Source of the DNA: Salegentibacter sp. Hel_I_6
GTDB lineage: Bacteria; Bacteroidota; Bacteroidia; Flavobacteriales; Flavobacteriaceae
DNA length: 64,000 nt
Direction of reading: 5' to 3'
Assembly: GCF_000745315.1 (NCBI RefSeq)
Contig: NZ_JQNQ01000001.1
Coordinates: 496,001-560,000, forward strand
Below the pieces are notes generated by a model that saw only the letters and a list, made by a program, of their open reading frames with translations, was not told the DNA's origin and made no database searches. Made by a program: the position numbers and the translations under genes. Positions 53,290 through 62,743 of the stretch are shown piece by piece; position 1 is the first letter of the stretch, and each line of letters begins with the position of its first letter.

Positions 53290-54541
53290 TGTTTTCTAAC
53301 TCGTGCCAGGGCTCTTTCTGATAAGATTAGCATGATTAATAATATCCATAAATATTTAGAAATATCCCTGCCATCCCGGTTTTTGGACAATTCTGAAGCT
53401 TCTCCAAAATTTGGTTTTAAAACCGCTAAATCCATCATTCGAAAATCGTACTTTTCAGCTTCCTTATTAATTTCAGGGTAAAGATTCAGGATTTCCAGAA
53501 GCTGTTCTGCGAGATGTTTTTCTATAATATTTTCTGAATTTAGTTCACTGGTTAAATAATATTCATTTTCGAAATTTCCAGGCTCAATAAGTGAATTTGC
53601 TAAAGAGTCCCTTCGGAATTTCACAACTTTCCCTTCAGTTTTAGGAGCGGGTTTTTCACTTAACCAGATCAATATTTCTTCGGAATCTGAATTGAAATTT
53701 TCTTCTTCAAAATTTATAATTTCAATAGGCTGTTCCAGGTATTTCCCCAAAGCCAAAAACGAAGATTTTATATACTTGTTTTCCGCCTGAAATTCTTCTT
53801 CGGAATAAATTTTCACCCCCAAAGTATCCAATTCCAGCACCGGGATATTTTCGAACTCGCTTTCTTTTTCAGAATTGCTTAAATTTTGCTTTTCCTTCTG
53901 AAAGTTAAGCACTTCAGCATCGCTAATTACCGAAATGCTTTCAATTTCGTTACCTCTTTTAATAGCCCCAACCAGATTGGTTTTTGCAGTTCCGGGATTG
54001 AGGTTAATCCAATGGATGTTTTTGTTGATTTCAGGTCGTTTTCCTTTAATTCCGCTAACAAAAGCATTGGTAAAAACCACGACACTATCGGTTTTTAAAG
54101 TTTCCATTTGCCGGGCGAGTTTCCAGTAATTCGGAGTTTCAGCAAATGTGTCTTGTATATTTTCAGATTGATATTCCGGAAAATCAGTTTTTAAAAATCG
54201 AACCTCAGCGGTATTATTTAAACTATCTGTTAGTCTTTTTACTGCCGAAGAAGAAAGCAAAGATTTTTCAACCAAATAAGTGATTGGTGAATTTTCAGTT
54301 TTATAATGTAAACGTGGTTCGGCCAGGATAAAGACCAAAATCGTAATGAGCAACATTCTTAGTAACAACAACCAAAATTCGTTCAATTTAATACTACTGC
54401 TCTTTTGGGAATCAGATTCCTGCAGGAATTTTATACTCCCAACTTTAATGGTTTTCCCTTCTTTTTTACTCCATAAATGTATCGCTACCGGAACGGCGAG
54501 TCCCAGTAAAGCCCATAAAAATGAAGGATTGAGAAAAACAT
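53286..54541 (-). pseudogene. BatA N-terminal-domain membrane protein, apparent one-base frameshift at the start
   Basis: The long open frame (codons up to base 54386 as TTG, open to 54542) encodes FLNPSFLWALLGLAVPVAIH and IKFLQESDSQKSSSIK before LNEFWLLLLR, exactly the expected BatA-type N-terminus with two membrane helices. Yet no start codon lies in that frame. The ATG at 54541 (minus strand), 1 base after the DUF58 stop, is out of frame by one base across a run of five T (54534-54538 on plus); one more T would give MFFLNPSF. As read, it would stop after 18 codons. Either a sequencing/assembly error, a slippage-controlled gene, or a recent mutation. The rest (about 415 codons) is intact with a C-terminal helix. 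Confidence 0.75.
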
Positions 54542-54542
54542 A

Positions 54543-55439
54543 TTACATTAAATTATTGCGTTTTTTCAGTAGCAATTGAAGCGCCTCCCCAATTGGTCCA
54601 TCAAGCCGCAAAAGTTGATAGGTAATTGCATTGGCCAGCATAATTTCTTTAGTTGTTTTAATGGATTTCTCCAGGGAATCCAGGTATTGTTTCCGGGCTT
54701 CTTTGGCATCTATTTTCATTCGCGCACCAGTTTCCAGGTCTTCAAATGTAAGTGAACCCTTGTGATTAAATTCCAATTCATTTTTACTTAAAAGATGCAA
54801 AACCACGACTTCATTTCGCGGAGTTTTCAATTTGGTGATCACATTAGTTAATTCTGAAGTTTCTTCGTGTAAATCTGAAATAAAAAATATAAGTTCTTTG
54901 TGTCTCCTATCGTGCAACTTTTCAGCGGCTTTCGGATTTTTAGGCCATTTTCCTTCAGGTTTAATATTGATTAATTCCAGCAATAACCTATTAAAATGCT
55001 TTTTTTGAACTTGCGGATAAAGTGCGTGTAAAGCGTGATCATTCAATGCAAAAAGCCCAACAGCATCTCCCTGGTTCTGCGCCAGCCAGGCCAAAGAAGC
55101 AACCAAAACCCGAACATAGTCCATTTTAGTAATCCCATCTTCCTCGTGTTGCATAGACTTACTGGAATCAAGAATAAATTTTACCGAAACATTGGTTTCT
55201 ACCTCCGATTGTTTGATGTAATATCTTCCAGATCGGGCCAGCATTTTCCAATCCAGCAGGCGCATATCATCGCCCGGCTCGTAACCGCGATACTGACTAA
55301 ATTCCATTCCGGGCCCCAGCCTTCGGCTGTGGTTTAGGCCAGAAAGATATCCATCTACCGTCACCCTGGCGATAAGTGCCAAACCACTCACGCTGTTGAT
55401 GATCTCGGGTTTTAATAATTGACGATAATCCTTCTTCAC
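54543..55439 (-). CDS. DUF58 domain protein (von Willebrand-like, MoxR partner)
   Basis: 298 residues, soluble. The DUF58 signature RLGPGMEFSQYRGYEPGDDMRLLDWKMLARSGRYYIKQ is at about residues 40-77, followed by KFILDSSKSM, a MIDAS-like motif of the von Willebrand factor A fold. Such proteins are partners of MoxR AAA+ ATPases. The start is GTG at 55439, and this codon lies at the edge of a palindromic repeat (55438-55551) that fills the space to moxR, so the natural leader may have been replaced. It ends 1 base before the BatA-like start. Confidence 0.88.
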   Translation of the reverse strand: MKKDYRQLLKPEIINSVSGLALIARVTVDGYLSGLNHSRRLGPGMEFSQYRGYEPGDDMRLLDWKMLARSGRYYIKQSEVETNVSVKFILDSSKSMQHEEDGITKMDYVRVLVASLAWLAQNQGDAVGLFALNDHALHALYPQVQKKHFNRLLLELINIKPEGKWPKNPKAAEKLHDRRHKELIFFISDLHEETSELTNVITKLKTPRNEVVVLHLLSKNELEFNHKGSLTFEDLETGARMKIDAKEARKQYLDSLEKSIKTTKEIMLANAITYQLLRLDGPIGEALQLLLKKRNNLM

Positions 55440-55551
55440 TCGATAATCGAGATTTATCCCGATTACTATCGGGAGCTTCGAGGCTTACCTCGAAAATTAA
55501 ACAATTCTTCACTATAAATGCCTCTTGAGCTTGCTGTGAGGCAGTTTACTT
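55438..55551. repeat. palindromic repeat family D, copy 1 (between moxR and DUF58 gene)
   Basis: Starts ACTCGATAATCGAGATTTA (55438-55456), identical to 56585-56603, followed by an inverted CCCGAT/ATCGGG stem and TCGAGG/CCTCGA stem. It ends in a segment (CTTGAGCTTGC, AGTTTACT) also shared with copy 2. It overlaps the DUF58 start codon and the end of moxR. Confidence 0.7.
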
Positions 55552-56562
55552 ATTTTTTGCTTTTGCTGTCGGTATTATTGATTTTAGCAATTCCCTGGTT
55601 ACTTCATCTGAAGTTATTCCTTCGGCTTCCGCTTTAAAATTTACGATTACTCTATGTCGCAAAACCGGGTAAGCACAATGTTCCAGATCATCTGGAGTTA
55701 CTGCCAGCCTTCCTTGTTGCAATGCTCTTGCCTTAGCGGTGAGGATCATTGCCTGGCCTGCTCTTGGTCCTGCTCCCCAGTTCACCCATTCTTTTACAAA
55801 TTCGTTATTGCTGGTTTCAGGACGAGTGGCCCTTATGAGTTTATTTACATAGGAAATCAACTCATCACTTATAGGTACTTCCCGCACTAATTGCTGAAGT
55901 CTTAAGATTTCTGCGCCACTAAGAATTGGATTAATCGTAGTCTTCTTAGATCCCGTAGTATGCTTTAAAATTTGATTTTCTTCTATTTCTGTAGGGTAGC
56001 CGATTTTAATATAAAAAAGGAACCTGTCCTGCTGGGCTTCCGGTAAAGGAAATGTTCCGGATTGTTCTATGGGGTTTTGCGTTGCCAAAATAAAAAATGG
56101 ACGTTCCAATTCGTAGGTTTTCCCGGAATAAGTCACCTCAAACTCCTGCATTGCTTCTAAAAGCGCCGCCTGGGTTTTTGGCGGCGTCCGGTTAATCTCA
56201 TCAGCGAGGATGATATTCGCGAAAATTGGCCCTTTATTAAATTCAAAGAATTTCTTTCCCGTGGTATGGTCTTCCTCGAGAATTTCTGTCCCAATAATAT
56301 CAGAAGGCATCAAATCTGGAGTAAACTGAATTCTTTTGAATTTTAAATCTATCGCCTGGGAAAGCGTTCTTATCATTAAGGTTTTCGCCAAACCGGGAAC
56401 ACCTTCTAAAAGCGCGTGCCCTCCCGCTAAAAATGTAATTAGCAATTGGTCTACGGTTTCCTCCTGCCCAATAATTACCTTGGCGATCTCGGTTTTTAAG
56501 TCTTTAAGTTTCCCGGTAAGCGTTTTTACTTCCTGGTCTAAATCGGCTAATTGCTGATCCAT
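55546..56562 (-). CDS. MoxR-family AAA+ ATPase
   Basis: 338 residues. Walker A GVPGLAKT (residues 54-61), Walker B ILADEINR with Asp121-Glu122, sensor motif LATQNPIEQSGTFPLPEAQQDRF, and the C-terminal lid domain. MoxR ATPases act as chaperones for metal insertion or assembly of membrane complexes together with VWA proteins; the DUF58, BatA-like and DUF4175-like genes that follow are the expected partners. It is flanked on both sides by copies of the same palindromic repeat, so the operon may have been broken up or is read through them. Confidence 0.94.
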   Translation of the reverse strand: MDQQLADLDQEVKTLTGKLKDLKTEIAKVIIGQEETVDQLLITFLAGGHALLEGVPGLAKTLMIRTLSQAIDLKFKRIQFTPDLMPSDIIGTEILEEDHTTGKKFFEFNKGPIFANIILADEINRTPPKTQAALLEAMQEFEVTYSGKTYELERPFFILATQNPIEQSGTFPLPEAQQDRFLFYIKIGYPTEIEENQILKHTTGSKKTTINPILSGAEILRLQQLVREVPISDELISYVNKLIRATRPETSNNEFVKEWVNWGAGPRAGQAMILTAKARALQQGRLAVTPDDLEHCAYPVLRHRVIVNFKAEAEGITSDEVTRELLKSIIPTAKAKNK

Positions 56563-56583
56563 ATTTTCATCTTATTATAAATT

Positions 56584-56688
56584 AACTCGATAATCGAGAT
56601 TTAAATATTCCGTCCCGAACCATCGGGATATCTCGAATCAATTTTTTTCAATTTATGTCTCTCAAGCTTGCATCGATAGTTTACTCAA
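56584..56688. repeat. palindromic repeat family D, copy 2 (upstream of moxR)
   Basis: Shares ACTCGATAATCGAGATTTA with copy 1 (56585-56603), then a CCCGA...TCGGGA stem and a segment TCTCAAGCTTGC...AGTTTACTC matching the 3' part of copy 1. It lies between moxR and the DUF4159 gene. Confidence 0.7.
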
Positions 56689-56754
56689 AAGAATGAACTT
56701 GTAATAGGTTTCCAATTTTATTGCTAATATTGCGTCCAGCAGCCTGCTGGCTGG

Positions 56755-57372
56755 TTAAGATGTAAGTGCATACATCACGATATTCACCCCAAAACGGGTA
56801 TTGTCTATTTTATAAAATCGTTTGTTTCTAAAATCATAATCCCATTCGCAACCGTAATCTTTGTTGCTATAAAGCACGCCAATTCTTCCGTTTATTACAA
56901 TTGCCTTTAAATATTCGTGTACCAAATCATCGCCCCAACCATTTAGTTCCTGCGAAGTAGTTGGCGGACCGTCTTCAAACTCAAAAAACACATTATAAAT
57001 TTCGTGATCGTTAGGGATTTTTGCCAATTCTCCCGGGCCAAAGATCTCTTCCATTTGTCGTTCAAAAGATTTAGCGAAAAGTCCGTCGATATCGTGGTTG
57101 CAGTCATCGGCAAAAACGAAACCTCCATTTTTCACATATTTCTCAAAATTATCTTTTTCCCTGGCCGTAAACTGAACCAGTTTATGCCCTGAAATATAAC
57201 AAAACGGACATTTAAAAATTTCATCACTGCTTAACGGAACAATATTCTCACGGGTATCAACTTCCAGCGTGGTATACTCCACCAGGGAATTCAGCAAATT
57301 GGAGGGCATCCTTTGATCCACATCCCAATCCCCCGATTCATATTGAAGCCTGGTAAAGAAAAAGCTATTCAT
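56755..57372 (-). CDS. DUF4159 domain protein
   Basis: 205 residues, no signal peptide. Typical DUF4159: start FFFTRLQYESGDWDVDQRMPSNLLNSLVEYTTLEVD, then LVQFTAREKDNFEKYVKNGGFVFADDCNHDIDG and HEIYNVFFEFEDGPP (about residues 130-145), ending RFGVNIVMYALTS. The family resembles a glutamine-amidotransferase-like fold and is usually encoded with MoxR, DUF58 and BatA-type genes, as here. It is the first gene of the unit. Between it and moxR lies a 192-base spacer with a repeat copy and a CCAGCAG/CTGCTGG palindrome (56736-56750). Exact function unknown. Confidence 0.86.
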   Translation of the reverse strand: MNSFFFTRLQYESGDWDVDQRMPSNLLNSLVEYTTLEVDTRENIVPLSSDEIFKCPFCYISGHKLVQFTAREKDNFEKYVKNGGFVFADDCNHDIDGLFAKSFERQMEEIFGPGELAKIPNDHEIYNVFFEFEDGPPTTSQELNGWGDDLVHEYLKAIVINGRIGVLYSNKDYGCEWDYDFRNKRFYKIDNTRFGVNIVMYALTS

Positions 57373-57436
57373 TTTTTAATGTATAATGTAGATTGTATAG
57401 TGTATAATGTTTGTGGCCACCAATTCACGAATAAAA

Positions 57437-58090
57437 TTAATATTCTTCCAAATTGAATTGATTCAAATAATTTAATCTTGAATTTAATTCTTGGAGTTCA
57501 TCAATCCTCTTCTCTTTTTCAACACCTAATATTTCAGGATTATAAATTGAAACCGCTGTACCAGACATACATACCATAAGCATACCCTTTCCCGCTCCAA
57601 CTTCAGAATAGTCGATATCGGTTGCAATTACCGCATTGCCTCCCAAATCTAAAGTTTGTTTTCTTAACTGAAAAAAACACATTTCTTCTCCAGCTTTTAT
57701 TTTCTGATTATGTCTTCCCGACTGGGATCCTATTAGATCGGTAAAAGTAGATGTGAATTCTGTTAAAACTCCTGTACCAGTAGTGGATTGTCCAGTGACC
57801 ATTTCTAAAATATTATAGCGCCAGTTTAATGGTGAATGAGTAGTTATAACCGGAATACTTGAAATTAAATTTTTTAATGTATTACTAATTTCACTTTTTT
57901 CCTTTTGGAATTGTAGTCTGTATTTATCGTATAATACATCTCCACATTTTGAACAATAATGCATTGATTTGGAATCAATATATTCGTTGATAATGTTCGT
58001 TTTATTCTGACTAATCAATCGATTATTCTTAAGAAAACTATTTTTCAAATCCTCTTGGCAATTGGGACATCTTTCTAAGGCTTCACTCAT
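57437..58090 (-). CDS. zinc-ribbon protein with YbjQ-type heavy-metal-binding domain
   Basis: 217 residues. Two CxxC pairs (CPNCQ at the N-terminus and CSKCG at about residue 46) make a zinc ribbon. The C-terminal half (NILEMVTGQSTTGTGVLTEFTSTFTDLIGSQSG, then GGNAVIATDIDYSEVGAGKGMLMVCMSGTAV) is the YbjQ (UPF0145) domain, a small pentameric fold called heavy-metal-binding by similarity. Cytosolic. Role unknown. It is a single gene between the DUF4159 operon and tldE; upstream 170 bases hold only the tldE terminator. Confidence 0.85.
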   Translation of the reverse strand: MSEALERCPNCQEDLKNSFLKNNRLISQNKTNIINEYIDSKSMHYCSKCGDVLYDKYRLQFQKEKSEISNTLKNLISSIPVITTHSPLNWRYNILEMVTGQSTTGTGVLTEFTSTFTDLIGSQSGRHNQKIKAGEEMCFFQLRKQTLDLGGNAVIATDIDYSEVGAGKGMLMVCMSGTAVSIYNPEILGVEKEKRIDELQELNSRLNYLNQFNLEEY

Positions 58091-58206
58091 AATATACTAA
58101 AAATGTTTAATGAATTTGTTACATCTTTCCTTAATACCTTCACTAAATTTTATAATTAGACTCTCAAATTCTAAAAAAGTAAAAATTTTCACACCCAGAA
58201 AAAAAT

Positions 58207-58246
58207 AAAACTGGCTGTAATGAAAACTTCATTACAACCAGTTTTT
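58207..58246 (-). terminator. intrinsic terminator downstream of tldE
   Basis: AAACTGGCTGTAATGAA / TTCATTACAACCAGTTT stem (one mismatch), with T-runs on the minus strand, 16 bases after the tldE stop. Confidence 0.85.
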
Positions 58247-58261
58247 AAAGATCTATAGGTT

Positions 58262-59575
58262 TTAAACTGCGTCTGAAAGGCTTGTAAAAGTAAAATCCCT
58301 TACTTTCATATACGGAATTAAATTTCCGTTGATTCTAACCTGTTCTCCAAGGGTTTCCAGGTTATTCAGCATAATTATCGGACTTTCGTTAAACCTGAAG
58401 TTTTTCACAGGGTATCTTATCTCCCCATTTTCTATATAAAAAGTACCGTCGCGGGTAAGTCCCGTATAAAGCAAAGTTTGTGGATCTACACTTCTAATAT
58501 ACCATAACCTGGTTACCAGGATTCCTCGTTTGGTGCTTTTTATAAGTTCTTCTCGAGAAGCATCTCCACCTTCCATAATGAAATTAGATGGATAAGGTAC
58601 AGGGTCTACACCCTTTTGCTCTGCCCAATATCTACTATAAGCCAGGTTTTTAACCACTCCGTTTTCAATCCATTTCATCTTTTTAAGCGGCATTCCTTCT
58701 CCATTCCAGGTAGAAGTTGGTACATCGGGATGTAGAGGGTCGCTCCAAATATTTACGCGCTCATCTACGATCTTTTCGCCCATTTTGGTACCATCGTCTT
58801 TAGACATGAAACTTCGGCCTTCATCGGCGGTACGGGCGTTAAATGCTCCAGACATATTCCGCAGTAAATCTACAGAAGCTGCGGGTTCTAAAATCACCGT
58901 ATATTTTCCTGGTTCTATAGCCCTGGCTTCCCTAGACATCACTGCTTTATCTATAGCGACTTTTGCAGCTTCTTCGGGATTAAATTTTTTGACATCATTA
59001 TAATCACGGATAACCCAGCCTGAACCTGTACCGTCATTAGTTCTCATAGTCACCGTAAAATCCACATCTGTAGATTTATTATAGGCGAAAAGTCCGCTGG
59101 AATTTAACATCGCGCTAAATCCGGAAGAATCGTTTAGAAAACCGGCAGCAGTTACGTCTTTTTCAGAAGCAGGATTTATACTTTTCGCGGCAACCTCAGC
59201 ACGATATTCCGGAGAGATATTGGCCGTAGACTCTACAAAACTTACAGATTCATCATAAGTTTGTGGGCCAAGTGGCGCCATAAATTCTGGATTTTCGGGA
59301 GCGAGTTTTGCCAATTCTTCGGCTCTTTTCACCACACTTTCCAGGGATTCATCATCAAATTCATCTACGGTAGCTGTTCCGGATTTTTTTCCGAAGCTGG
59401 CTTCAACTGCAAGTGTTTGGTTTGAGCGGTGTCCTGAAGTGGAAACCGTATTACGAGCATAACGAATGTTTCCGCTTTCGCTACCTCCCATATTTATTAC
59501 ACAGGCATCTGCAGTAGAAAAGCTTAATGCTTTTTCCATAATTTGCCTGGCTTCTTCTTTTGTATATATTGCCAT
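58262..59575 (-). CDS. TldD/PmbA family protein, PmbA (TldE)-like subunit
   Basis: 437 residues, no signal peptide. Family features: EASFGKKSGTATVDEFDDESLESVVKRAEELAKLAPENPEF near the N-terminus and a C-terminal region ENGEIRYPVKNFRFNES. It lacks the HExxxH metal motif, as expected for the TldE (PmbA) half. TldD/TldE form a heterodimeric metalloprotease that cuts unfolded peptides and, in E. coli, matures microcin B17 and cleaves CcdA. It starts 33 bases downstream of tldD on the same strand, so the two are co-expressed. Confidence 0.92.
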   Translation of the reverse strand: MAIYTKEEARQIMEKALSFSTADACVINMGGSESGNIRYARNTVSTSGHRSNQTLAVEASFGKKSGTATVDEFDDESLESVVKRAEELAKLAPENPEFMAPLGPQTYDESVSFVESTANISPEYRAEVAAKSINPASEKDVTAAGFLNDSSGFSAMLNSSGLFAYNKSTDVDFTVTMRTNDGTGSGWVIRDYNDVKKFNPEEAAKVAIDKAVMSREARAIEPGKYTVILEPAASVDLLRNMSGAFNARTADEGRSFMSKDDGTKMGEKIVDERVNIWSDPLHPDVPTSTWNGEGMPLKKMKWIENGVVKNLAYSRYWAEQKGVDPVPYPSNFIMEGGDASREELIKSTKRGILVTRLWYIRSVDPQTLLYTGLTRDGTFYIENGEIRYPVKNFRFNESPIIMLNNLETLGEQVRINGNLIPYMKVRDFTFTSLSDAV

Positions 59576-59608
59576 TTCTATATTTCTTTTTTAATAAACC
59601 AGTTAGTA

Positions 59609-61249
59609 TTAAACACTTCTACCCGTATTGATCACGTTTACGCCGTCAAACCTGGAGGTTGAACTTCCGTGGGAAACAGCGCTAACCTGCGAAGGCTGAC
59701 CCTTTCCATCGAAGAATGATCCGAACATACGATAATCGCTTTCGTCACAAATTTTAGAGCAGGAATTCCAGAATTCCTGAGTGTTAGACTGGTAAGCTAC
59801 ATCATCTAACATTCCCACAATCTCCCCGTCTTTAATTTCGAAAAATACGGTACCGCCAAACTGGAAGTTATAACGTTGCTGATCTATGGAATAAGAACCG
59901 CGCCCGGCGATATAAATACCTTTTTCCACATTTTTGATCATATCGTTTATAGAATATTTCTCTTTCCCCGGTTCTAATGAAACGTTAGGCATACGTTGAA
60001 ACTGAACATCATTCCAGCTTTGCGCGTAGCAACAACCGTGGGATTCATTTTGGTCTATCATATGCACCTGGTCACGAATAGCCTGGTAGTTGGCTAAAAC
60101 TCCATTTCTTACAAGATCCCATTTCTTGGTTTTCACACCTTCATCATCAAAACCTACGGCACCAAGAGAACCCGGTTGCGTTTTATCGGCTACCAGGTTT
60201 ACAATATCACTACCGTATTGGAAATCTCCAGATTTCCATTTATCTAAAGTAGCAAAACTGGTTCCCGCATAATTAGCTTCATAACCAAGCACGCGATCTA
60301 ATTCTAATGGGTGACCTACAGATTCATGAATGGTTAAGCCTAAGTGGTTTGGTTCAAGGACTAGATCATATTTCCCTGGCTCTACCGATTTAGCTGAAAG
60401 CATTTCCTTAGCCTGTTTTGCGGCTAAAGTGGCATCTTCTACCATATCATAACTGTTACGATACAATCTTAATCCGCCGGGACCTTCCAGTTTTTCAGAT
60501 TCTAACCCATCCATATATTCATAACCCATTCCCATTGGAGCGCTCATCGCATCACGAGATTTGAATTTCCCGGCTTCACGATCTATGGAAGTTACGCCAA
60601 AAGTTGGCCAAATTCTATGTATGTCCTGATCTATATAAGAATCTTCAGTAGAAGCAAAATACTTCTGCTCATTCACCATAAAAAGTGCCGAATTCACAAA
60701 GTTGGCCCCATTATCCATAGCAGCAGCATTCGCGCTAAGCAATAAGTCTACTTTTTCTGAAACAGGAACTTCCTTAAAGTCTTTTTTAATTGGAGTTTTC
60801 CATGAAACTTCCCCGTGAGATTCTACCGGAGCAAGTTTTACGGGTTCTTTTTGAATTTTAGAATTTGCCTTTGCGATAGCAACGGCTTGTTGTGTGGCTT
60901 TCATAATACCATCTTCGGTAACGCTATTGGTAGAGGCGAATCCCCAGGTACCATTAGCTATTACTCGAATTCCTATTCCAAAAGACTCCGTATTTACCAC
61001 GTTTTGAACTTTATCTTCACGCGTAAAAACGTATTGATTTAGGTAGCGGCCTATTCTAGCATCTGCATAGGTAGAACCAAGTGATTTAGCTGTGTTTAGC
61101 GCTACATCGGCGAGTTTTCTTTTGGTAAGAATATCCATACCGGGATTCAAAAGTGCTTCGGCAGAAACGTTACTTCCCATTAAATAGGAAGGAAGCATCA
61201 AAGCGCCTGCACCCATTCCGGTTAATTGAACGAATTTTCTTCTTTTCAT
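59609..61249 (-). CDS. TldD-like metalloprotease subunit with N-terminal Tat-type signal
   Basis: 546 residues. The catalytic motif HESVGH (His308, Glu309, His313) is present, and the usual TldD C-terminal region with cysteine-rich GCCYAQSW and SNTQEFWNSCSKICDES. The N-terminus reads KRRKFVQLTGMGAGALMLP, with adjacent arginines followed by a hydrophobic stretch, a twin-arginine export signal. E. coli TldD is cytosolic and about 480 residues, so the extra 60 residues are the signal. The partner TldE has no signal and could be carried with it (inference). Upstream 61250-61583 has no clear promoter. Confidence 0.9.
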   Translation of the reverse strand: MKRRKFVQLTGMGAGALMLPSYLMGSNVSAEALLNPGMDILTKRKLADVALNTAKSLGSTYADARIGRYLNQYVFTREDKVQNVVNTESFGIGIRVIANGTWGFASTNSVTEDGIMKATQQAVAIAKANSKIQKEPVKLAPVESHGEVSWKTPIKKDFKEVPVSEKVDLLLSANAAAMDNGANFVNSALFMVNEQKYFASTEDSYIDQDIHRIWPTFGVTSIDREAGKFKSRDAMSAPMGMGYEYMDGLESEKLEGPGGLRLYRNSYDMVEDATLAAKQAKEMLSAKSVEPGKYDLVLEPNHLGLTIHESVGHPLELDRVLGYEANYAGTSFATLDKWKSGDFQYGSDIVNLVADKTQPGSLGAVGFDDEGVKTKKWDLVRNGVLANYQAIRDQVHMIDQNESHGCCYAQSWNDVQFQRMPNVSLEPGKEKYSINDMIKNVEKGIYIAGRGSYSIDQQRYNFQFGGTVFFEIKDGEIVGMLDDVAYQSNTQEFWNSCSKICDESDYRMFGSFFDGKGQPSQVSAVSHGSSTSRFDGVNVINTGRSV

Positions 61250-61583
61250 AAAAAATATTCTGTTTTGTGATTGAATGAATTGCTTGAATTATTAAGAAAA
61301 GAAGCATTAAATCCAGGAATTAGAGAAAGCTTAGATTATTAAAAATCGGCATAAAGCCAATTCTGCAGCCATTATTCTTAATAAAAGCCTAAAATAGCAT
61401 TTTTTTTCAAAACTTTACTGCCAAATATGAAGAAGAGTTGAAGTATTGAGAAAATCAGGAAAGATAAAATAAAAAATTACGGACAAAAGGCCTTATTTAG
61501 AAAACCTGTTTGTCAAGGTGCCAATAAATCATAAAAAATCCGCTAGGTAAAACGTTATTCCAGAAAGTGGTAAGCTTAGCTTT
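61250..61583. other. 334-bp intergenic region with no recognised feature
   Basis: AT-rich spacer between tldD and the CNNM/CBS gene. No gene longer than a few codons, no clear TAnnTTTG box on the minus strand, no obvious terminator or repeat family. Confidence 0.6.
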
Positions 61584-62561
61584 CTATTCTATATCAAATT
61601 CATCAGCAATCTGGCCAACAATTTCTTCCACAATATCCTCCAAAGTAACCATCCCTATATAATCGCCATTTTCATTTTCAACAATGGCAAGATGGTATTT
61701 TTTATCATTTAGTTCTTTGAGAACCTGTATAATACTTTGGGTATTCTTCACCAAAAGTATAGGGCGAATAAATTCAATAAGGCTCCCGGCACCCAAACTA
61801 TCCCTTTGCAAGGAAATCTCTTTTAAGTTTAAATAACCGTAAATGTCCTGGGGCGAATTTGTCTTACTTACAGGGTACCGGGTATGTAAGTGCTGCTCGG
61901 CACCTTCAAAGTAATCATCTACGCTTATTGCCTCCGGAAAATAAATCACCTCTGAAAGCCCTAACATAACCTCTTCAATTTTCCTGCTTTTTAGTTTTGA
62001 AGTTTTTACAATAATATCTTCCTGTTCTTTATTGATTACATTTTCCAATTGGGCAACTTTAGCTATCGTTTGAATATCTTCTAAAGAATATTTGTTGGAG
62101 ATTTCTTTTTTTCTTAAAATAAGTTTATTGAATAAATCGGTGACATAAATAAGTGGGGAGAGGATTTTAATGGTAATTTCGAGGGGAAGCGCTATATACC
62201 TGGCCAACTTACCCGGATTAGAAACTCCTATAACCTTAGGTAAAATTTCGGTCCCAAAAAGGATCACAATAGTAAAAACTACAGAAAACACCCATATCAG
62301 TTCATCTCCGTAAATCTCATCAAAGGCACTTCCTGCAATGGTGGCACCACCGGTATGGGCTATGGTGTTCAGAATAAGGATAGCAGCTATGGGGCGGTTA
62401 ATATTCGCTTTTAACCTGTCGAGGATTACAGCATATTTTTTTCCCTTTTGTTTATCGGTTTCAATCTTTACATTGTTTAGACTTAGTAAAGTTGCTTCGG
62501 TAAGTGAACATAAAAAGGATACTATAATAGCTACCAGCGAACTAATCACAAATATCGTCAT
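61584..62561 (-). CDS. CNNM/CBS-domain membrane protein (CorC/HlyC type)
   Basis: 325 residues. The DUF21/CNNM transmembrane domain covers about residues 1-155: SSLVAIIVSFLCSLTEATLLSLNNVKIE (typical SLxEAALLS pattern), NRPIAAILILNTIAHTGGATIAGS, and GTEILPKVIG. Two CBS repeats follow (about 175-325), ending in GMVTLEDIVEEIVGQIADEFD, the family's close. The usual CorC_HlyC C-terminal domain is absent. These proteins are Mg2+ (or Na+/Mg2+) transporters or regulators in the inner membrane. It is a single gene on the minus strand. Confidence 0.9.
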   Translation of the reverse strand: MTIFVISSLVAIIVSFLCSLTEATLLSLNNVKIETDKQKGKKYAVILDRLKANINRPIAAILILNTIAHTGGATIAGSAFDEIYGDELIWVFSVVFTIVILFGTEILPKVIGVSNPGKLARYIALPLEITIKILSPLIYVTDLFNKLILRKKEISNKYSLEDIQTIAKVAQLENVINKEQEDIIVKTSKLKSRKIEEVMLGLSEVIYFPEAISVDDYFEGAEQHLHTRYPVSKTNSPQDIYGYLNLKEISLQRDSLGAGSLIEFIRPILLVKNTQSIIQVLKELNDKKYHLAIVENENGDYIGMVTLEDIVEEIVGQIADEFDIE

Positions 62562-62743
62562 AGAAGTAAAGTTTAAACTTGATTACTTCCGGCAATATTA
62601 TGTCATTTCACACTATAAAATCAATAAGTATGATTTTATTAACTATATTTTGAAAATTACATATAAACCTTGAATATCAAGGACTTCAACAGAATAAAGG
62701 TAGGACCATGGTAATTAATAAAGAGTTGGGAAATTACAAAAGA

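Noticed and set aside
55438..56688. CRISPR array suggested by the repeated motifs near moxR
   Set aside because: Only two copies, more than 1 kb apart, palindromic, with a gene between them and no cas genes.
57373..57436. Short tandem TATAATGT-like motifs as a promoter array
   Set aside because: Low-complexity AT-rich spacer; no TAnnTTTG box on the minus strand at a sensible distance.
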